Positions 1 through 25,230 are shown, numbered from the stretch's first letter. The stretch: DNA of 64,000 nt from Bemisia tabaci (GCF_918797505.1 NC_092795.1:21067131-21131130); one strand, 5' to 3'. Numbers and translations: made by a program. Notes: generated by a model from the letters alone, not told the origin.

Positions 1-1590
1 AGCAAAATTTTCAGTAGCTACTAAAAATTTCGATTACTCTGGAAAACTCTCACTAGGGTCCTAAAAATAAGATGCACACAATTTAGTTCAGTTTTGTGCA
101 AATAGCAGGCATTGAGGTTTAGTTTTATTGTAATCCAGCAATTTTATACCCTGAACATGCTAATTTCATAGAATTTTAAGGAGTTTCTTCTTAAGGCTAC
201 ATTTTTTTAACTGCAAACTTCAGAGTGTCATAACTCTGGGGTTTTTTTTCCCCCCATGTCCTAAATTAATTTTTAAATACTTTTCTTTGCTCTGCTATCA
301 ATAACTTAGAAAAGAAAGAAAGAAATTTAAGCATTCCTAATTCAATTAACTTACGCAAAAACGCCTCATGTCCAAACTTTTTTTTTTTCAGAATAGCAGC
401 TTGTATACCACATTCATTAACAAATTTACTCAACGTCTTTGGTGAAGTTTGATTAAATTTGCAGGATTTCAAATTAAATAATGAAACATAAGGAAGTATA
501 TTTAAATTGTCCTTTGGAAATTCTGAAAAATGTTTGGACAAGGGACGTTGCCACATGAGCAGATCCAAGGACATGCCCAAATCTAGTAAAATGGCGGGAA
601 ACGGTGTCAAAATTTAGTTTACACAAGGCTATTACTTTGTTTTAATCATTTATTCGTTGGTTTTGCTACATGTCACATGAATACATAACATTGAAAGAAC
701 CCTTTTTCTCGGGTCAAATACTGGCAATTCGGGTCCTTTGACAACTTGGATAATGGGAAAGACAGGCATGTCATATCATAATAATTAAGTACTTTACTGT
801 AGAATTCAGACAACAGAGATAATTCAAACAAAGTCAATGAAGTCAGGGGCATCTCCTCAGCAGGTACATGTGTTGAATTCATCAAAATAAAAAGCCTGAA
901 TACCATGGAATTAACATGGTTTACTAGTCGAAACAAGGAGTCAAGCACATGGGTAATCCTGATAACCATCCACAATTGAAAACGCTGTGACCATAGCTAC
1001 AGAATGTGTATCGCACAAGGGCACTGCTGTGCGGGTAGCTGAGAAAAGGGGGGACTTTGTCCCAGAACCCTGATGGCTGTAGGGCCTCACGCTAACGTTC
1101 CTTCTCTACCCCTTCCCATGCTGAAAGCCACGGAGGCACCCATTCCGACATAAATTCCTTTTAAACCATCAGGCTTGAATGAAAAATCAAGAGTTGAGAC
1201 TGGATGGTTGAGATGTGGTGAAGTTTGCATGTTCGCAAACAAAAAAATGGTATATGGGTATGAATGAAATGACTTAAGATGGAATTCAGCTTCCGGAATA
1301 AATATGAAAATCTGGAGAGAAAATAGAGAAACTTATTCTATAATATAAAATCATAAAGTTAATGAGCGTAACGCTTAAGAACTTAACACCGGGTGTGTCC
1401 GCTACCCCTTTCACTGCATCACCCTTCCTTGCACATTCTGCGCCTACTCAATCCTCCATGGTCAGATCCATTACTTACCCTAGGATTTTTAGACTCCAAA
1501 AAATTGTTTTACGATGTATTTAGAGAAAATCTTGTTTATAACCAACAGCAGAGCTGCTTAGAGTACCAACTTAACAAGTAGACGGATCTG
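1..1590. other. AT-rich stretch without a recognised gene
   Basis: No protein family is recognisable here. A 114-codon open frame lies on the minus strand (266-610) and a 100-codon one at 673-975, both without a familiar motif or clear splice context. The stretch up to 1590 probably includes the 3' untranslated region of the minus-strand POU gene that ends at 1591. I see no tRNA, rRNA or obvious transposon ends. Confidence 0.4.
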
Positions 1591-2400
1591 TCATGAAGAC
1601 TGGTTGTCTTTTTTTCTTTTCTGCTCAGATGGTCCAGAACTCTTTTTACTGTCCAAGGGGCGATCTTGGGACCTTTCTATCCTACTAGGCATAGTCATTC
1701 TTTTTTCTTTCTGCCGCCTATTACCAAACCAATGCCTGACTAATTTCTTTTCAAGTTGCAAGCTATCTGCTATTGAAGAGATTTCACAGCTTGAAGGCTT
1801 TGGCTGCTGGTGGAAATGTTGCTCCAATGCAAGTTTTTGTGAGTCATCTTTACCTTGCCGTTTTCTTTTGTTTCCACTCTGTGCAGAAGCAGGACCAATA
1901 CTAGTTGCGGGTACTGACATACTGGTGGCTTCGTCTAACCACTTCTGCAGAAACACCTTCAATTTGCACATATTTTTAAATTTTAACATGGATGCTTCAA
2001 ACCTTGAAATTATTGCCTGTGGAATCTCATGGCCACATAATGGACCTAAAGCAGATCCAACAGCACTTTGACTGAATCCTAGATTGATTCGTCTCTTCTT
2101 GAATTGCTTGACGAAGACATCGAGTTCGTCCATGGTTGGAGGATCATGTTCTTTACCTGAGGAGGCGTCTGAATGCTGACTTTGAGGGGATCCAGAACTA
2201 GCATTTGGTGAGAGACACAAAGGATCCACATCTGAATGCTGACTGTGAGGAGATCCGGGACTAACCTTTCGTGAGAGATGCGAGAGATCCATGTAATCAT
2301 GCATGATTCCAACTGTACACAGCCGCTGCAGCAGTTTTAGAGAGTTTAAGTTCGGCAGTTTGAGACCCACTGGTTCCTTGAGAACGCTGAATAAGGTCAT
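1591..2400 (-). CDS. Divergent intronless POU-domain homeobox transcription factor
   Basis: One uninterrupted 269-residue reading frame, with no intron through the POU region. The POU-specific domain runs from about residue 90 to 158 (RRINLGFSQSAVG, then RFEASMLKFKNMCKLK). A POU homeodomain follows at about 177-236 and ends in WFGNRRQKEKR. The 18-residue linker is ordinary for the family, so it should be a nuclear octamer-type DNA-binding factor. Two near-identical SGSPxSQHSD motifs lie at residues 48-57 and 69-78. Odd points: homeodomain position 50 is Gly226 instead of the Cys typical of POU homeodomains, and position 47 is His223 instead of Val. In the POU-specific recognition helix, Gln and Arg are kept but the usual Thr after Gln is Ala. 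The N-terminal activation region is short. Lack of introns plus divergence suggests a retrocopy, but the open frame argues for retained function. The start at 2400 is the first Met; residue 33 is an alternative. An upstream exon cannot be excluded. Confidence 0.8.
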   Translation of the reverse strand: MTLFSVLKEPVGLKLPNLNSLKLLQRLCTVGIMHDYMDLSHLSRKVSPGSPHSQHSDVDPLCLSPNASSGSPQSQHSDASSGKEHDPPTMDELDVFVKQFKKRRINLGFSQSAVGSALGPLCGHEIPQAIISRFEASMLKFKNMCKLKVFLQKWLDEATSMSVPATSIGPASAQSGNKRKRQGKDDSQKLALEQHFHQQPKPSSCEISSIADSLQLEKKLVRHWFGNRRQKEKRMTMPSRIERSQDRPLDSKKSSGPSEQKRKKDNQSS

Positions 2401-3075
2401 ACAGGAAATTCTTGGAGGTGAGTTAACAGACCGACCAAGACCAACTGTGACTTGAAATCCATTTCGTGTGATTAACTAACGCAGAGAATCAAAATCTTGT
2501 AGGTAATGACAGAAACTCACTAATAACACACAATTATTGAGAGAAAAAGTAGAATATTAGAACTTAGTGTGTCTACAAACGGAAAGCTTTAGTAGAATAA
2601 TTACTGAAAATTTTAACTGTTTTGAGTTTATTAAATTGTTTAATTCTCACTTGCTTTCTCTACTTTTTATCAATAATTAATATTGCATTGGTTGTTATCA
2701 ATCATCAAAGTGTTTAAAAATGTCAACAAACATAATGACCTTGAGACAATCTCGTTGGCCAATCAGAGGAGAGTGTCAGCCTGTGTCAGAAACACGTGAC
2801 ACGCGTGTGATAAACATAACCTCACTTTACATGACATGAGTAGAGTAGCAGATCGGATCGTGCTTCTCGGGACCTGTTTAGATTACGTGCTTTTCACATA
2901 TTTCTAGAGAAGTATTAATTTTTCGTCTTTGCCTCACGACGAAAAATTCTGTTTCACATAACTTTAATCTTCAGATTTGTATCGCTTAGTGTTATTCGTC
3001 ATTTTTGGAGACAGATAGTCTTTTGTGAGTAAGTGATATGACTTCAGACTTTGATATCAAAAGTAGATTCTACAA
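2401..3075. promoter_or_regulatory. Divergent promoter region between POU gene and YAE1-like gene
   Basis: This 675-bp spacer separates two head-to-head genes. It carries a CCAAT box at 2759-2763 (GGCCAATCAGAGG context) and a canonical CACGTG E-box at 2793-2798, 30 bp further on. An AT-rich block lies on the POU side. No TATA box is convincing. The transcription starts are not determinable, so assignment of the sites to one gene or the other is inference; the sites lie nearer the YAE1-like start. Confidence 0.45.
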
Positions 3076-3504
3076 ATGATGGATGAAGAATTATTGATAG
3101 GAAATAAATCTTGGAACCGCATGTCCCAAGCTCTCTTTCAAGAAGGCTTTAGAGAAGGTGCTGAAATTGGGAAAGAAGAAACTTTGCAGCAAGCCTTTAA
3201 TGTTGGCTTTAACGAGGGTTTAGCCAACAACTTCCCTCTTGGTGAAGTGGAAGGAATTATGAAAGTTTTAGCGTTTAAGAAGATTAGTGGCACAGAGCAC
3301 CTCTTAGCATCTAATAAGCAAGATTCTAAAGATTGTATCATCTGTCAAAGACCTGAAATTGAATCGAGTGGAATTTCTCATATAATTGAAGAACAATCTA
3401 TTGCTAGTAAAGCGTTACTACAATCTAAGTTGGACCACCCAGTGAAGGAAGTCCTGAGTAAACTGCATCTTCAAGTTTTTTCTGATACATCCTCCAAAAG
3501 TTGA
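3076..3504 (+). CDS. YAE1: YAE1-type deca-GX3 protein (Fe-S cluster delivery adaptor)
   Basis: A single-exon reading frame of 142 residues. Residues 21-50 carry the glycine-every-fourth-residue pattern of the Yae1/Lto1 family: EGFREGAEIGKEETLQ followed by AFNVGFNEG, with glycines at 24, 28, 32, 44 and 48. In yeast and humans YAE1 pairs with LTO1 and links the cytosolic iron-sulfur targeting complex to the ribosome recycling ATPase ABCE1/Rli1. The C-terminal half has a CxxC at about residues 89-92 (IICQR context) and ends with a short polar tail. The protein is shorter than human YAE1, which is about 220 residues. LTO1 shares the same motif, so LTO1 is the main alternative. The start is a double Met (ATGATGG) in a good AAA context. 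Confidence 0.75.
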   Translation: MMDEELLIGNKSWNRMSQALFQEGFREGAEIGKEETLQQAFNVGFNEGLANNFPLGEVEGIMKVLAFKKISGTEHLLASNKQDSKDCIICQRPEIESSGISHIIEEQSIASKALLQSKLDHPVKEVLSKLHLQVFSDTSSKS

Positions 3505-3531
3505 CTGGGCTGCATTCTGCAAAGTAGGGAA

Positions 3532-3537
3532 AATAAA
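3532..3537 (+). terminator. Likely polyadenylation signal of the YAE1-like gene
   Basis: An AATAAA hexamer lies 27 bp after the stop codon of the YAE1-like frame. It is the first such motif downstream, so a very short 3' untranslated region is plausible. No cleavage site can be seen directly. Confidence 0.4.
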
Positions 3538-4287
3538 CCTATCAAGGTAAGACATCTTCCTGGACTTCGTGCTGCTTTTCAATGAGTGCTTAAATTGGAG
3601 CATCATCTAATTAGTACCTAACTCTCATTATTTTCTTTTAAATATTTACATTACTATTTCATCATTGCCTTTCCTTCAGATGTTTCAAGAACAATCAAGA
3701 GATGAGGGATTAAGAATCTGAAATTGTGAAATCCTTAGCAAAATTTGGACATAGCAGGTTTACCTGTTTGACTGTTCAACTCGAAGTTACTTACAAGTAA
3801 GTTAAGTCTTGATAAATCAACTGTGAGCAAGACCAAGGTAACAGTGATCACTTCCTTCCAAATCACACAATATCTTGTTGTTCATGTTGTATCAATCTTT
3901 TTTGAGGTTGGACAGTGGCAGCACAACACTGTGTAAACAGAGAGCTAACGACCACAAGTTTGTGTGGTAGTTGATTTCCTGCAGTTTTCTGACCCGCAAC
4001 ACAGTTGATATTTTTTTCGGACTGGAATAAATTTCAATAAATTTTGATTGTGAAGTTAGTAGACATTCATGAGACAGCTTATAAGCTGTTATTGCATATT
4101 TGAAGTTAAAACCCGAAAATAACATCTTAGTATAGGTAAAAGCAATACGAGGTCATGAATGACTCCATGCAACTTGCAATTTAACTTTAAAGGGTGCAAC
4201 TGAGTTAAGGTGAAGGAAATTGTTTTGAAAATTCCTGATATAGTCTTTTGCTGCAGGTACTTGTGAAGAAAATAGAAGTGCTTAAAA
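3538..4287. other. Spacer between YAE1-like gene and AFG2; probable 5' untranslated exon end
   Basis: No coding potential is recognised. A good pyrimidine-rich acceptor ending TTTTGCTGCAG at 4246-4256 lies 31 bp before the AFG2 start codon, so the first coding exon is probably preceded by an untranslated exon and intron inside this spacer. The position of that untranslated exon is not visible. Confidence 0.35.
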
Positions 4288-16605
<12,318 letters not shown>

Positions 16606-19407
16606 TTCTAAGTATTTTTCAAAGCAAATGTGTTCCTTTTTCTAGGTATTTTTTTTCTACATAAATATATGTATCAAGTAATGAAACATGAATTTTATCA
16701 GTTTTTTTTTTATTTTTCGTCACCTACATTAGACTTCTCATCAGGTTATCTTCCTCTTTTTTTACGGAGGATTAAGGATAACCACAGTCATGGAAAGCTA
16801 GGAAAAGAATGGCATTGAAGCAGGAGGGTGCAATCAAGAGCCTAATCAGAAAATCTTCAAGTAATTTGTATTTATCTTGCACTGTCTCAAAAGTCATAAA
16901 ATTTTCTGAAAGAAGCATCAGGAAATTCCGATCCTAACTTTCTATGGTCTGGATTCTTTATAGAGCAGAGGATGCAATCTGAGAGTAAAAGAGTCGTCAA
17001 CATAGTCCTATAGTCTTGTCAATTTATTTATTATCATAAATGCATATTTTACTGAGCTAGTTTCCATCACTGCAAAAACCAACAGCTGATTTCCAACAGA
17101 ATCCAAAATCAAATCGGAGGATTGACAAAAAAATTTGCATCAGCGTCAAATAAGTAATGCTGATGCATATTATGATAAAATGATATTACAATATCCAGCA
17201 GCAAAGAAATTCACAGTGAAAGTTACAAAAAAAGGCAGAATGGTATGTCGTTGGTAATTTAAAAATTCAAAAAAATTTAAAGTTGGGTTTACTAAAATTA
17301 AGATTTGAGTCAAAAATCAATTCCGAAACAAATTGATTGAGAATTCCTTTTCGAAACAGATTCTATGTTTGCTAATCAATTAAAGAAGTATGGTCTCTTA
17401 GCAATCGGATAACAAATCAGATAAATTAAAATTCCACCTGGCCTTCCCTATGTGTCAAATAAATTTCAAACTGATAAAAAGGAAAAACATAACTAAATAA
17501 AATATCAAGATAATAACTATTAAAAACGAATATGTATTACAAAGGTGAATTCTAGACACATACAAATTCTATCTCTGTTGGAATGTAGAGTGATTCTTCA
17601 AGATATCCTACAGAATTTTTTTTTTTTTTTATGGCCTATTCTTTTTTTTTAAGATAAAAAAAGAAAATATAAATAAGGTAAAAAATCATAGCAAAAGATG
17701 CTATGTATACAAATACTTTCCCTCACATGATTTTTAGGCTTGATTCAATGCTAAAGCCTTGAAAATTAAGTACTGACAAAATTGTGCATTGTAAAATGTG
17801 GAAAATAATTTCATCTCTTGGGCGAACTATACTGACATAAACTGAAAAGTAATGACAAAGAAAAAAGAATTTTCATGAATGTATTAGGCTCCTTCTGTGA
17901 CAATTTGCCTGCCTAAAACCAGTAAGGGGGGGTTGGGGGAGGGAAGAGAAGGAAGATTACGACCATAATCACCCCAGTCATTATTTTGATTAATTAAAAT
18001 GAAATATTAGAAAATCTTGGAAAAATTTCCTTAAAAATCTTTCACGGGAATTTTTGAAGAATCCTGAGTATGTGATAAAGCACGTTATTATCAGGATTTA
18101 CAGCTTGAACACATATTGGCCGCAACCAAGCTAGGAAGATACATATGTTTACACTAAAATTTTGGGAACAGTGCATACTAGAATTTAAGCTTGATGTGGT
18201 AGTTACAATATCTTTGAAACTTCACTTGAAATAGGAAAGGATAAGTAAAATGAGAAAAAAGAGAGAAGTATGAAGAAAAGTAAAACTCATTTGCTCAGTG
18301 TCGGTGGGTCAGGGGTCAATGGGATGTGGTCCAAAATTGAAAGTGAGCTTAATACGTACCTATTAATGATTCCATTTATTCTGTTTATTTCATACTTATA
18401 AAATAGGAAATCTAGCTCTTTTGATGGCCCTCATATTAAATTAACAGTAAATACTAGCAACCTCTTTGTTGAAAGTGAGCCCAGAAGAATGATTAACTGA
18501 TTGAATGAGACTCATTCCCTTCAAAATCAAATTTTCATTGGTCTTACTTCGTAATTCTACTATGAAAAGAATGAAATATAAACAAAAGCAAAGTTCCTAT
18601 TTTGTAAATAAAAATATTGACTTCTGAGAAAAATTAAAAAGAGAAAAAATAAAAAATAATCCTCCTCTCCTGTTCCAGGAGCTGACTTTACCTCATGTCT
18701 AGAATTTTCGATTTTCTTTAAAAGTTTTCTTTTTGAAAAAGAGAAGAAAAAAAATAGCAATAATAAAAGAACTAGTTACATTTCTCGGAACTGTTCAGCC
18801 CAATTCACATGATGCAACTTTTCTTGAAACTTTCATGGGTGAAAATTTGTACTAGGCACATATTTCAATCAGGAAAAATTTCCATGCAATGGAAATGAAG
18901 GAAAAGTTGGATGATGAAAAATAAACTGTGTGGATTGGGCTTAATACCACCATTTCGATGAAATTATGTTTTCAAGATAAATTTAAAATCTTGATCTGCT
19001 TTAAAAAGTTTCTTGTCACCTCAAAAATACATTGACATTGTAGAGGAATGATTCCTCCTGACCAAATTTTGAACCACAAACAATTCTAATGGTTTTGTGG
19101 CTTCAGATAAATTTAAAAAGAATAGAAATAATTTTACATGAAAAACACAGGTCTCCTCCCGGTAATTACTTTCATTTTCCCATCCATCTTAATAAAGTGT
19201 TACTTTTTTACATAGTAACACCTGCCTTTTACATTAAAAGAGGGGTGATAAATCTTTTGACAGCAACATGCCATAAGATGGTCTGTAAGTAATTGTACCA
19301 AATTTTACTCCATTGAAATACAAAAAATTCTTGTGCTTTAGACTCCACAAAATGAGAATACATTGACCAAGACGAAGGACTAGAATTAATTACAGTATCT
19401 TGAGATT
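16606..19407. other. Convergent 3' untranslated regions of AFG2 and TMEM41B
   Basis: AFG2 ends at 16605 on the plus strand and TMEM41B ends at 19408 on the minus strand, so this AT-rich 2.8 kb should hold both 3' untranslated regions. An AATAAA is at 17458-17463 on the plus strand. On the minus strand the reverse (TTTATT) occurs at about 17025-17035 and 18376-18395. If the most distal signals are used, the two transcripts would overlap tail to tail. No other gene is seen. Confidence 0.4.
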
Positions 19408-22400
19408 TCAATCAAATTTTGCACGTAACCTTGTCCGTAAAAATACTGGTATTAAAGAAATTGTTGCAAAAACAGCAAGCAGAATGACAGAAGATAGAGA
19501 CATAGTATTGCCACTTTTTGTCAATTCGTGGAGACTTTTTCCTCCTTGTATCGCCACAAATGAAGGGGGAGCAACACCTACAAAACGAGAAAAAATTTCA
19601 TGTTAAAATTTTTTTATCCGAGAGTAAAACTCTGGGCTCAGATTAAAATAAAATTGTTGCGAAATGATAAAAATCAAATAAATAGATAGGAAAACAAGTT
19701 GATGGTATACAAGATGTTTAAAAATGCTTCTAATAGGTTTTGTCTTTTGATCAGTCTCATGGACAAAATTCATTTTCCTGGATGATTGACAAAACATGAG
19801 GTTTTAACAGGATTTAATAGTATTTAAAAGCTTTACAGATGATCGATCTTTTAAAGAGAAACAAAATCATACTCGTAATGAATAAAGACAAAATAATTGC
19901 TACTTTGTTCTAAAAACAGTTATACATATCATTTTGATACTACATTGATGGTGAAACTGTAGAAATGTGCACCTTTCTCAGTTTGCGGCGTTGCAGACTT
20001 TCTGTCATACTTTATTTTCTAGGAAGGAAACAACTGAAGGACATTTCTTGAGGACTTCCCTCATTTTTTTATCTTTGCAAAGAACAGTCTGTAGATTCAA
20101 GCCATGAAGTTGGTTATGTCTCCTTTTAAAAAATGAAACAGTGGCAGAAATTATGGAACACCGCAACTGAGAAACGCATTTTCAGTTTCACTGTTGATAT
20201 TCTTATAAAAGGATTCCCTGCCTTCCAATTTCTCAGGAAATGATTATCACATCGGCTTTTGAAATTCATCCTATAAAGTTACAGCTACGGTTTGCTTGAG
20301 AAAAGTTGGTTCTTATTTTCTTTCTCACATTTGGATAATCTGGTTTAGTAGTCTCTCTGATTCTTAGGGCCAACTACTTAAGTTCTGCGGAATTGTGCTA
20401 GGTGTACTTGAATTGCTAACTAAGACATAATTTTGAAGATAAATTACCGAGGAAAGTGCCAATATAAAATGGTACTAAAGGAACATCAACGACTGGAGCT
20501 GCAATGTTGATAAACCAGTTAGGTAGGAATGGGGTGATTCTTAAAAATATTATGTAACTCAGCAAATCGTCTTTATGATTTCGAACCTGAAAACATGGAA
20601 TTGCATAAATTATCAAGTTGTTGTGAAAAAATTGTAAACATCAACTGCTAATTTTGCTGTTAGGGTTGCATTTTTCTTCATACTTTATTGTATGGTTCTT
20701 TCATGCCCGTTCATTCGAGTTGGCAATACGCAGTTTCAGATTTTGATGGTGACTTTTTCTCTTTTTTGAAACACATAAAAAATAAACTTTTGCAAAATAT
20801 TAGTTCCAGTTCCAAAAATTTCTTGAAATAAATTCAAGATGGCAGCATTTTAAACATTGCAAAAAAGAGATCTACTTTAAACTAACAATTTTATTAGTCT
20901 TAACTTTGATTACATTGAGGCAAAAATTTGTTACTCAGTCCATGAAAATATTTATTGAGAAAACAAAAACCATCATCCGAATCCAATGGAATGCCAAATT
21001 GGAGGAATTAGAAGGAGATAACTCCATTGTTAATTGATGTCCTCAGAGAATCCAATTTTCCATTTTGCTTATGTTGACAGGCAGATCAATTTTGCGGGTA
21101 AAACTTTTCTAAGACTGAAAATAATTCGGTAAGAGGCTGATTGTAGACATCTTTCTCTTGCTAAAAAAAATCTTGATGAGACTCACAAGACAGTCAGGAA
21201 ATAAATGATATGGAAAGAAACCAGAAAGAGAGACACTTCAAAGGGAAATCTCATTCTTTTCATCAATTCTTAACAAAATTACTGTTCCTGTTCACAAAAG
21301 CAAGAATTGATTGGTAAAAATAAAGTAAAAGTCTTACCAAGACAGCGTATTTGTTGGCTCGATCTGGGAAATATTTGTAGACTAATTTCCTTCCAAGATA
21401 CTGAGATAGAAGGTAACAAAATGATGCACCCGTTGCTGAGCAAAAGCAGACTAAACCCAAGGCCACCGCAAAGGGATACAAAAATCCTGATAATACGGAT
21501 AGAAAAATTGACCCTGGGATAGCAAATGTTTGTAAACTAATAACAAATGTCAAGGAAAAAGCCACAGAAAATAATGATTGCCTTAGAAAATGACTTTAAG
21601 GGGACTCCATTCTCTACATAATTCAAAACATCAAACCTTTTTAGGAGGCTGAAAGATAGCAAAAAAGTCAGATTGATGGTTTCAATTATAAAAACACAGA
21701 AGAGAAAATGAAATAACGCAAGGATGAGGCTGAAAAACAAAAATTAAAGAAATGCGGGATGTTGTGCATAGTTTCCTGTGCATTATCAACCATAAAAATG
21801 TTACTGAACTCTAATTAAAGCATAGAAAAGGGCCTTTCAACAACTATAAAAATTTCTTTTCAGGAGGTGAAAAACTGATGGATGGGACAGCGAATGGCAA
21901 AACCTGTCAGTGAAGAAAAGGATACAATATATACACACAAATCATAGCAGAAATGACTTGAAAATAGTATTTCTCAGTGTATCTTTCTAGGACTCGACCT
22001 AAATTGAGGGCATCATCATAGCTCCGAGGCAATCTAAAATATTGCTTTTCTGAGCTGAAACAGAAGTAGAATATCTGCAATTAGTATAAATTACGTCTTT
22101 AAAATGTTGAATAAAATCTACTGCACGACTTTTGGACCTGATAAAATACTCTATTTTTTAGGAAAATCCCAATTTCCCAATGGACCAAACTTAGAAAACA
22201 CTAGTGTGAGTCATGAAAAAAATCGAAGGTACTTATCGAATTGAGCAGCAAAGAACATTGAAGTAGCTCCATAGGATACATACTACATGAGTCGCTTTTA
22301 TAGCGCTCTCTGGCGCTTTGCAACGCCTAATCGCCACAAAACTCCGTCTTCCCACAATCCATCAGGGAGTTGACAATCCCTCATCTCATTTATCACTCCC

Positions 22401-24613
22401 TGTCACCACCCTCTCACTGGGCGTCCCCTTCGTCTGGCTCCATAAGACGCCTGGATCAAATTATTTTCCCAACCTTGTGGACGCAAAACAAACAGAAAAG
22501 CGAGGGTATGAAGGCAGATTATGCCATTTCAGCGGAAATACCTTGTTATTAGATATGGCAGCAAAATTTTTTTACGCATACAATGCAAGCTGTCCTTAAA
22601 AGTTGCTGTTTCCAAAAATCACCATATTCATCTCTTTTGTGCACAAACTTCCCAGAAAATTGAATTTTCTTTTGAAAAACCTGTTCGTTTAAATCAACTT
22701 CGATACTTGGGAAATTGGTGAGTGTAGGGGGAAAACTAAGTCACTTTTGGACTCAGCACTAAGGATTACATAGAAATCAGCTGTACAAACTTTTGTGTTT
22801 TATTTATGCAGACCTGTGTACTTAATGTCAGGGATAAAATACCTTCTTTTGCCGGGATTACTCGGAATCAGCACCTACTCAAGGTCCACAAAAATTACAA
22901 TTCAAGCTCCCTTCCCTTTCAAATTAAATTTAATCTCTAAAGTTGATAACCTTTATGTAAAAGTTTCTGTTATATTGGGTCCTGTGATCCCACGCATTAC
23001 ATGGGCCTGTTAAGGGCACAATGAAACCCTCACAGAGATTACCAGTAACTATAAGCTTACAGTTGAAATATAATTATTCGTACGAAGAGATAAAGTATGA
23101 CAAGTTATGACTGTAAAGAGTCTTTAAAACATGACTTACGGGTCTAATTCCGGAAAAGTGTAATAAACAGATGCTAGAATGACCGAGCTCAGTAAAAAAA
23201 CTCCCGATAGAATCACTATGGATTTTGTTGATTCACCCATCGCCAATTTCTTCGTGATCTGTCCCGATGTGGTGGTTGCACCTACAACACATAGAAAGGA
23301 TAGTGGATAAAAAAGAAGGAATAAGTGCTTGTGATAAATGTGGAGATAAACTGATAATGGAGATGTGATAGGAAGAAGTATAATTCCGTTAAAAAATTGC
23401 AGGATTAGAAGTGCCTCATTCTGATTTGATGATTAGGATATAGTGTCAGCAAGCTTTAAAAATGCCTTGTGTACGAAGAATTGACAAATGATGAAGAATG
23501 TGCAAAAAATTGTGGAAAATAAAGGAGTGAAACTGTTCAAAATTGGGTGAACAAATACGTATTCAGATCCTTAATTCTTGGTCATGTTAAAAGTTATTAA
23601 GAAAATTAAAACATTTCATAAGTCGGAAAATGAATGGGTAAAGGGAACAAACTGAGGAAATGTCAGGACTCCCTATAAATTATATGGAATTCTCCTATCA
23701 AACCTAGCGTTTGTAAAAAAAAAATTCTACAAACATATGTAAATTATAAAACTCAGTTAATTTGAATTTATAATAAAATGAGCTGTTCGTGAATGAGCAT
23801 TTTTTAGTGAAAGAGCCTGCAAGACTTGCAATGCTACTGAGACTAATGAAACCTGGCTCTGCAAATACCTACTAGTGACCTACCCAAAAGCTCTGCTTTG
23901 TATTCTTCCTAAACTAAGTCAAGAATATTTCCTACTTTTCTGCAATTGTTGTGTGAAAAAAATTACGAGCCTCACTGAAGCCTGATTAATTAAACTTTAT
24001 CTTGCTTCACTGTCATGTCTTTGCCGTGTAATATAAGTACCTACTTGACTATTTTCAACATCTTGTTGTCCTGACATAAATTTCAACAATCAGGCTGCAA
24101 GCCCTTCCGCCAAAGATTTCCTCAAATTTACCTTTAACCATTCAAGCGAGTTCACTTTGTCCAGTGCAAATGGAAGTCACAGTTTCTAATCAACAAAGTT
24201 TCTTTACTATAACCTGAGATAAACAGTTAATGAATTGAATAAGCGTGGAGTAAGGTTGTTGTTCCTACCCTGCTAACAACTGATAACAAAAACACAGTAA
24301 TGTTACTCATTGGGCACTATAATGGCTAAAATCGGAATCTCAAAATAAATTTAAATAAAAAAAGCTTACGATGAATGAAAGAGGATGCGTTTGGACATTG
24401 GAAATCAAGTGAGCTGAAGGAGTGAATGGGCCTACGAGGTGAGGGTCTCAAATTTGGGTAGCCGAGAGATACTTCTTGAAAAATCGGTCGAGAGAGACTA
24501 AGAGGACAATGCTCAGGACCAGGAATCGAACTTCTTCGTGAAATTGGGAGAGAGCTTGAAATTTCTGGGCATTGAACCCTGTAATCACCTGTTGTATTAT
24601 TTCCCTCCACCAT
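19408..24613 (-). CDS. TMEM41B: TMEM41B-type VTT-domain ER membrane protein (lipid scramblase)
   Basis: Rebuilt coding exons in transcript order: 24613-24370, 23281-23140, 22054-21926, 21536-21338, 20586-20448, 19577-19408. Phases agree throughout and give 340 residues; the human protein has 291, the excess being a longer N-terminus of low complexity (residues 1-95). A first membrane span is at about 103-124. The VTT/DedA core follows: FLQTFAIPGSIFLSVLSGFL, a GxSFCYLLSQYLGR segment, then IIFLRITPFLPNWFINIAAP with the re-entrant RxxPFLPN motif, and GTFLGVAPPSFVAI. The C-terminus ends after a last span in basic residues. The family scrambles phospholipids in the ER membrane and supports autophagosome formation and lipid mobilisation. 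Exon 3 has a non-standard donor GTATCC, chosen because it restores the conserved VYIFLQT junction; an upstream GTATAT donor stays in frame but would drop three residues. TMEM41A is less likely given the match in the core. Confidence 0.9.
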
Positions 24614-25230
24614 TGTAGCTGAAGAAATAACTAAAAATCTGCAAATCAGGTACTAAATAACACTCATATCACACAAATGTAGCACCATAATATGAAAAAT
24701 AAGTGAAGTTAGCAGTAAAAAATTAAATCAGTCTCGCGATCAATTTCCAATTCTAATGAAGTGATGAGATTTCTCCTCACTTTTTCACCTAATCACCTCA
24801 GCGGTCGGTATCACAACAAATAACCTCATTTTTCATTTTATCATTGATTTGGAACCAAATTTGGAACCAATTCGATTCTTTTGCGACATATCGAATGAAC
24901 GTTCAAAATACGTGTTAGTGATGACGAGAGACCAAATTGGCACTTGATTGGTCTGTTTGAATTTTGCCGCTTGAATCAACCAATCAAGAACCAATCAAGT
25001 GCTTTGTTTGGATCATTTTGGATCCATTCGACCTGTTTATTTTGTGAAGCTCGCCCTTCGTCTCGCCTAAGCCACGTTGGAAGTGGAGTGTAATGCCCGG
25101 CCGAAAAGCCAATTATCTCTTCTTTCATTGCGTTTTCTTTATTTTTTAGTCCAAGTTGTACTTATTTTAGTGCTCTATGTGTTAATTAAACGTAAGGCCT
25201 GGGATTTATCTTTAGTTTCAAAGGTAATTC
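24614..25230. promoter_or_regulatory. CCAAT-rich head-to-head promoter of TMEM41B and SEC31
   Basis: The spacer between the minus-strand TMEM41B start and the plus-strand SEC31 gene has five CCAAT boxes in both orientations: CCAAT at 24867, 24980 and 24991; ATTGG at 24936 and 24947. Two of them form the near-repeat AACCAATCAAGAACCAATCA. They are spaced roughly 10-30 bp apart over 130 bp, typical of NF-Y-dependent bidirectional housekeeping promoters. A probable SEC31 untranslated first exon may end at 25223 (AAAG before GTAATT). Transcription starts are not resolved. Confidence 0.5.

Noticed and set aside
266..610. 114-codon minus-strand open frame
   Set aside because: No known motif, no clear splice or promoter context, and a lysine run from a poly-T tract; not enough to call a gene.
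1604..2071. 155-codon plus-strand frame
   Set aside because: It is the antisense shadow of the POU coding sequence.
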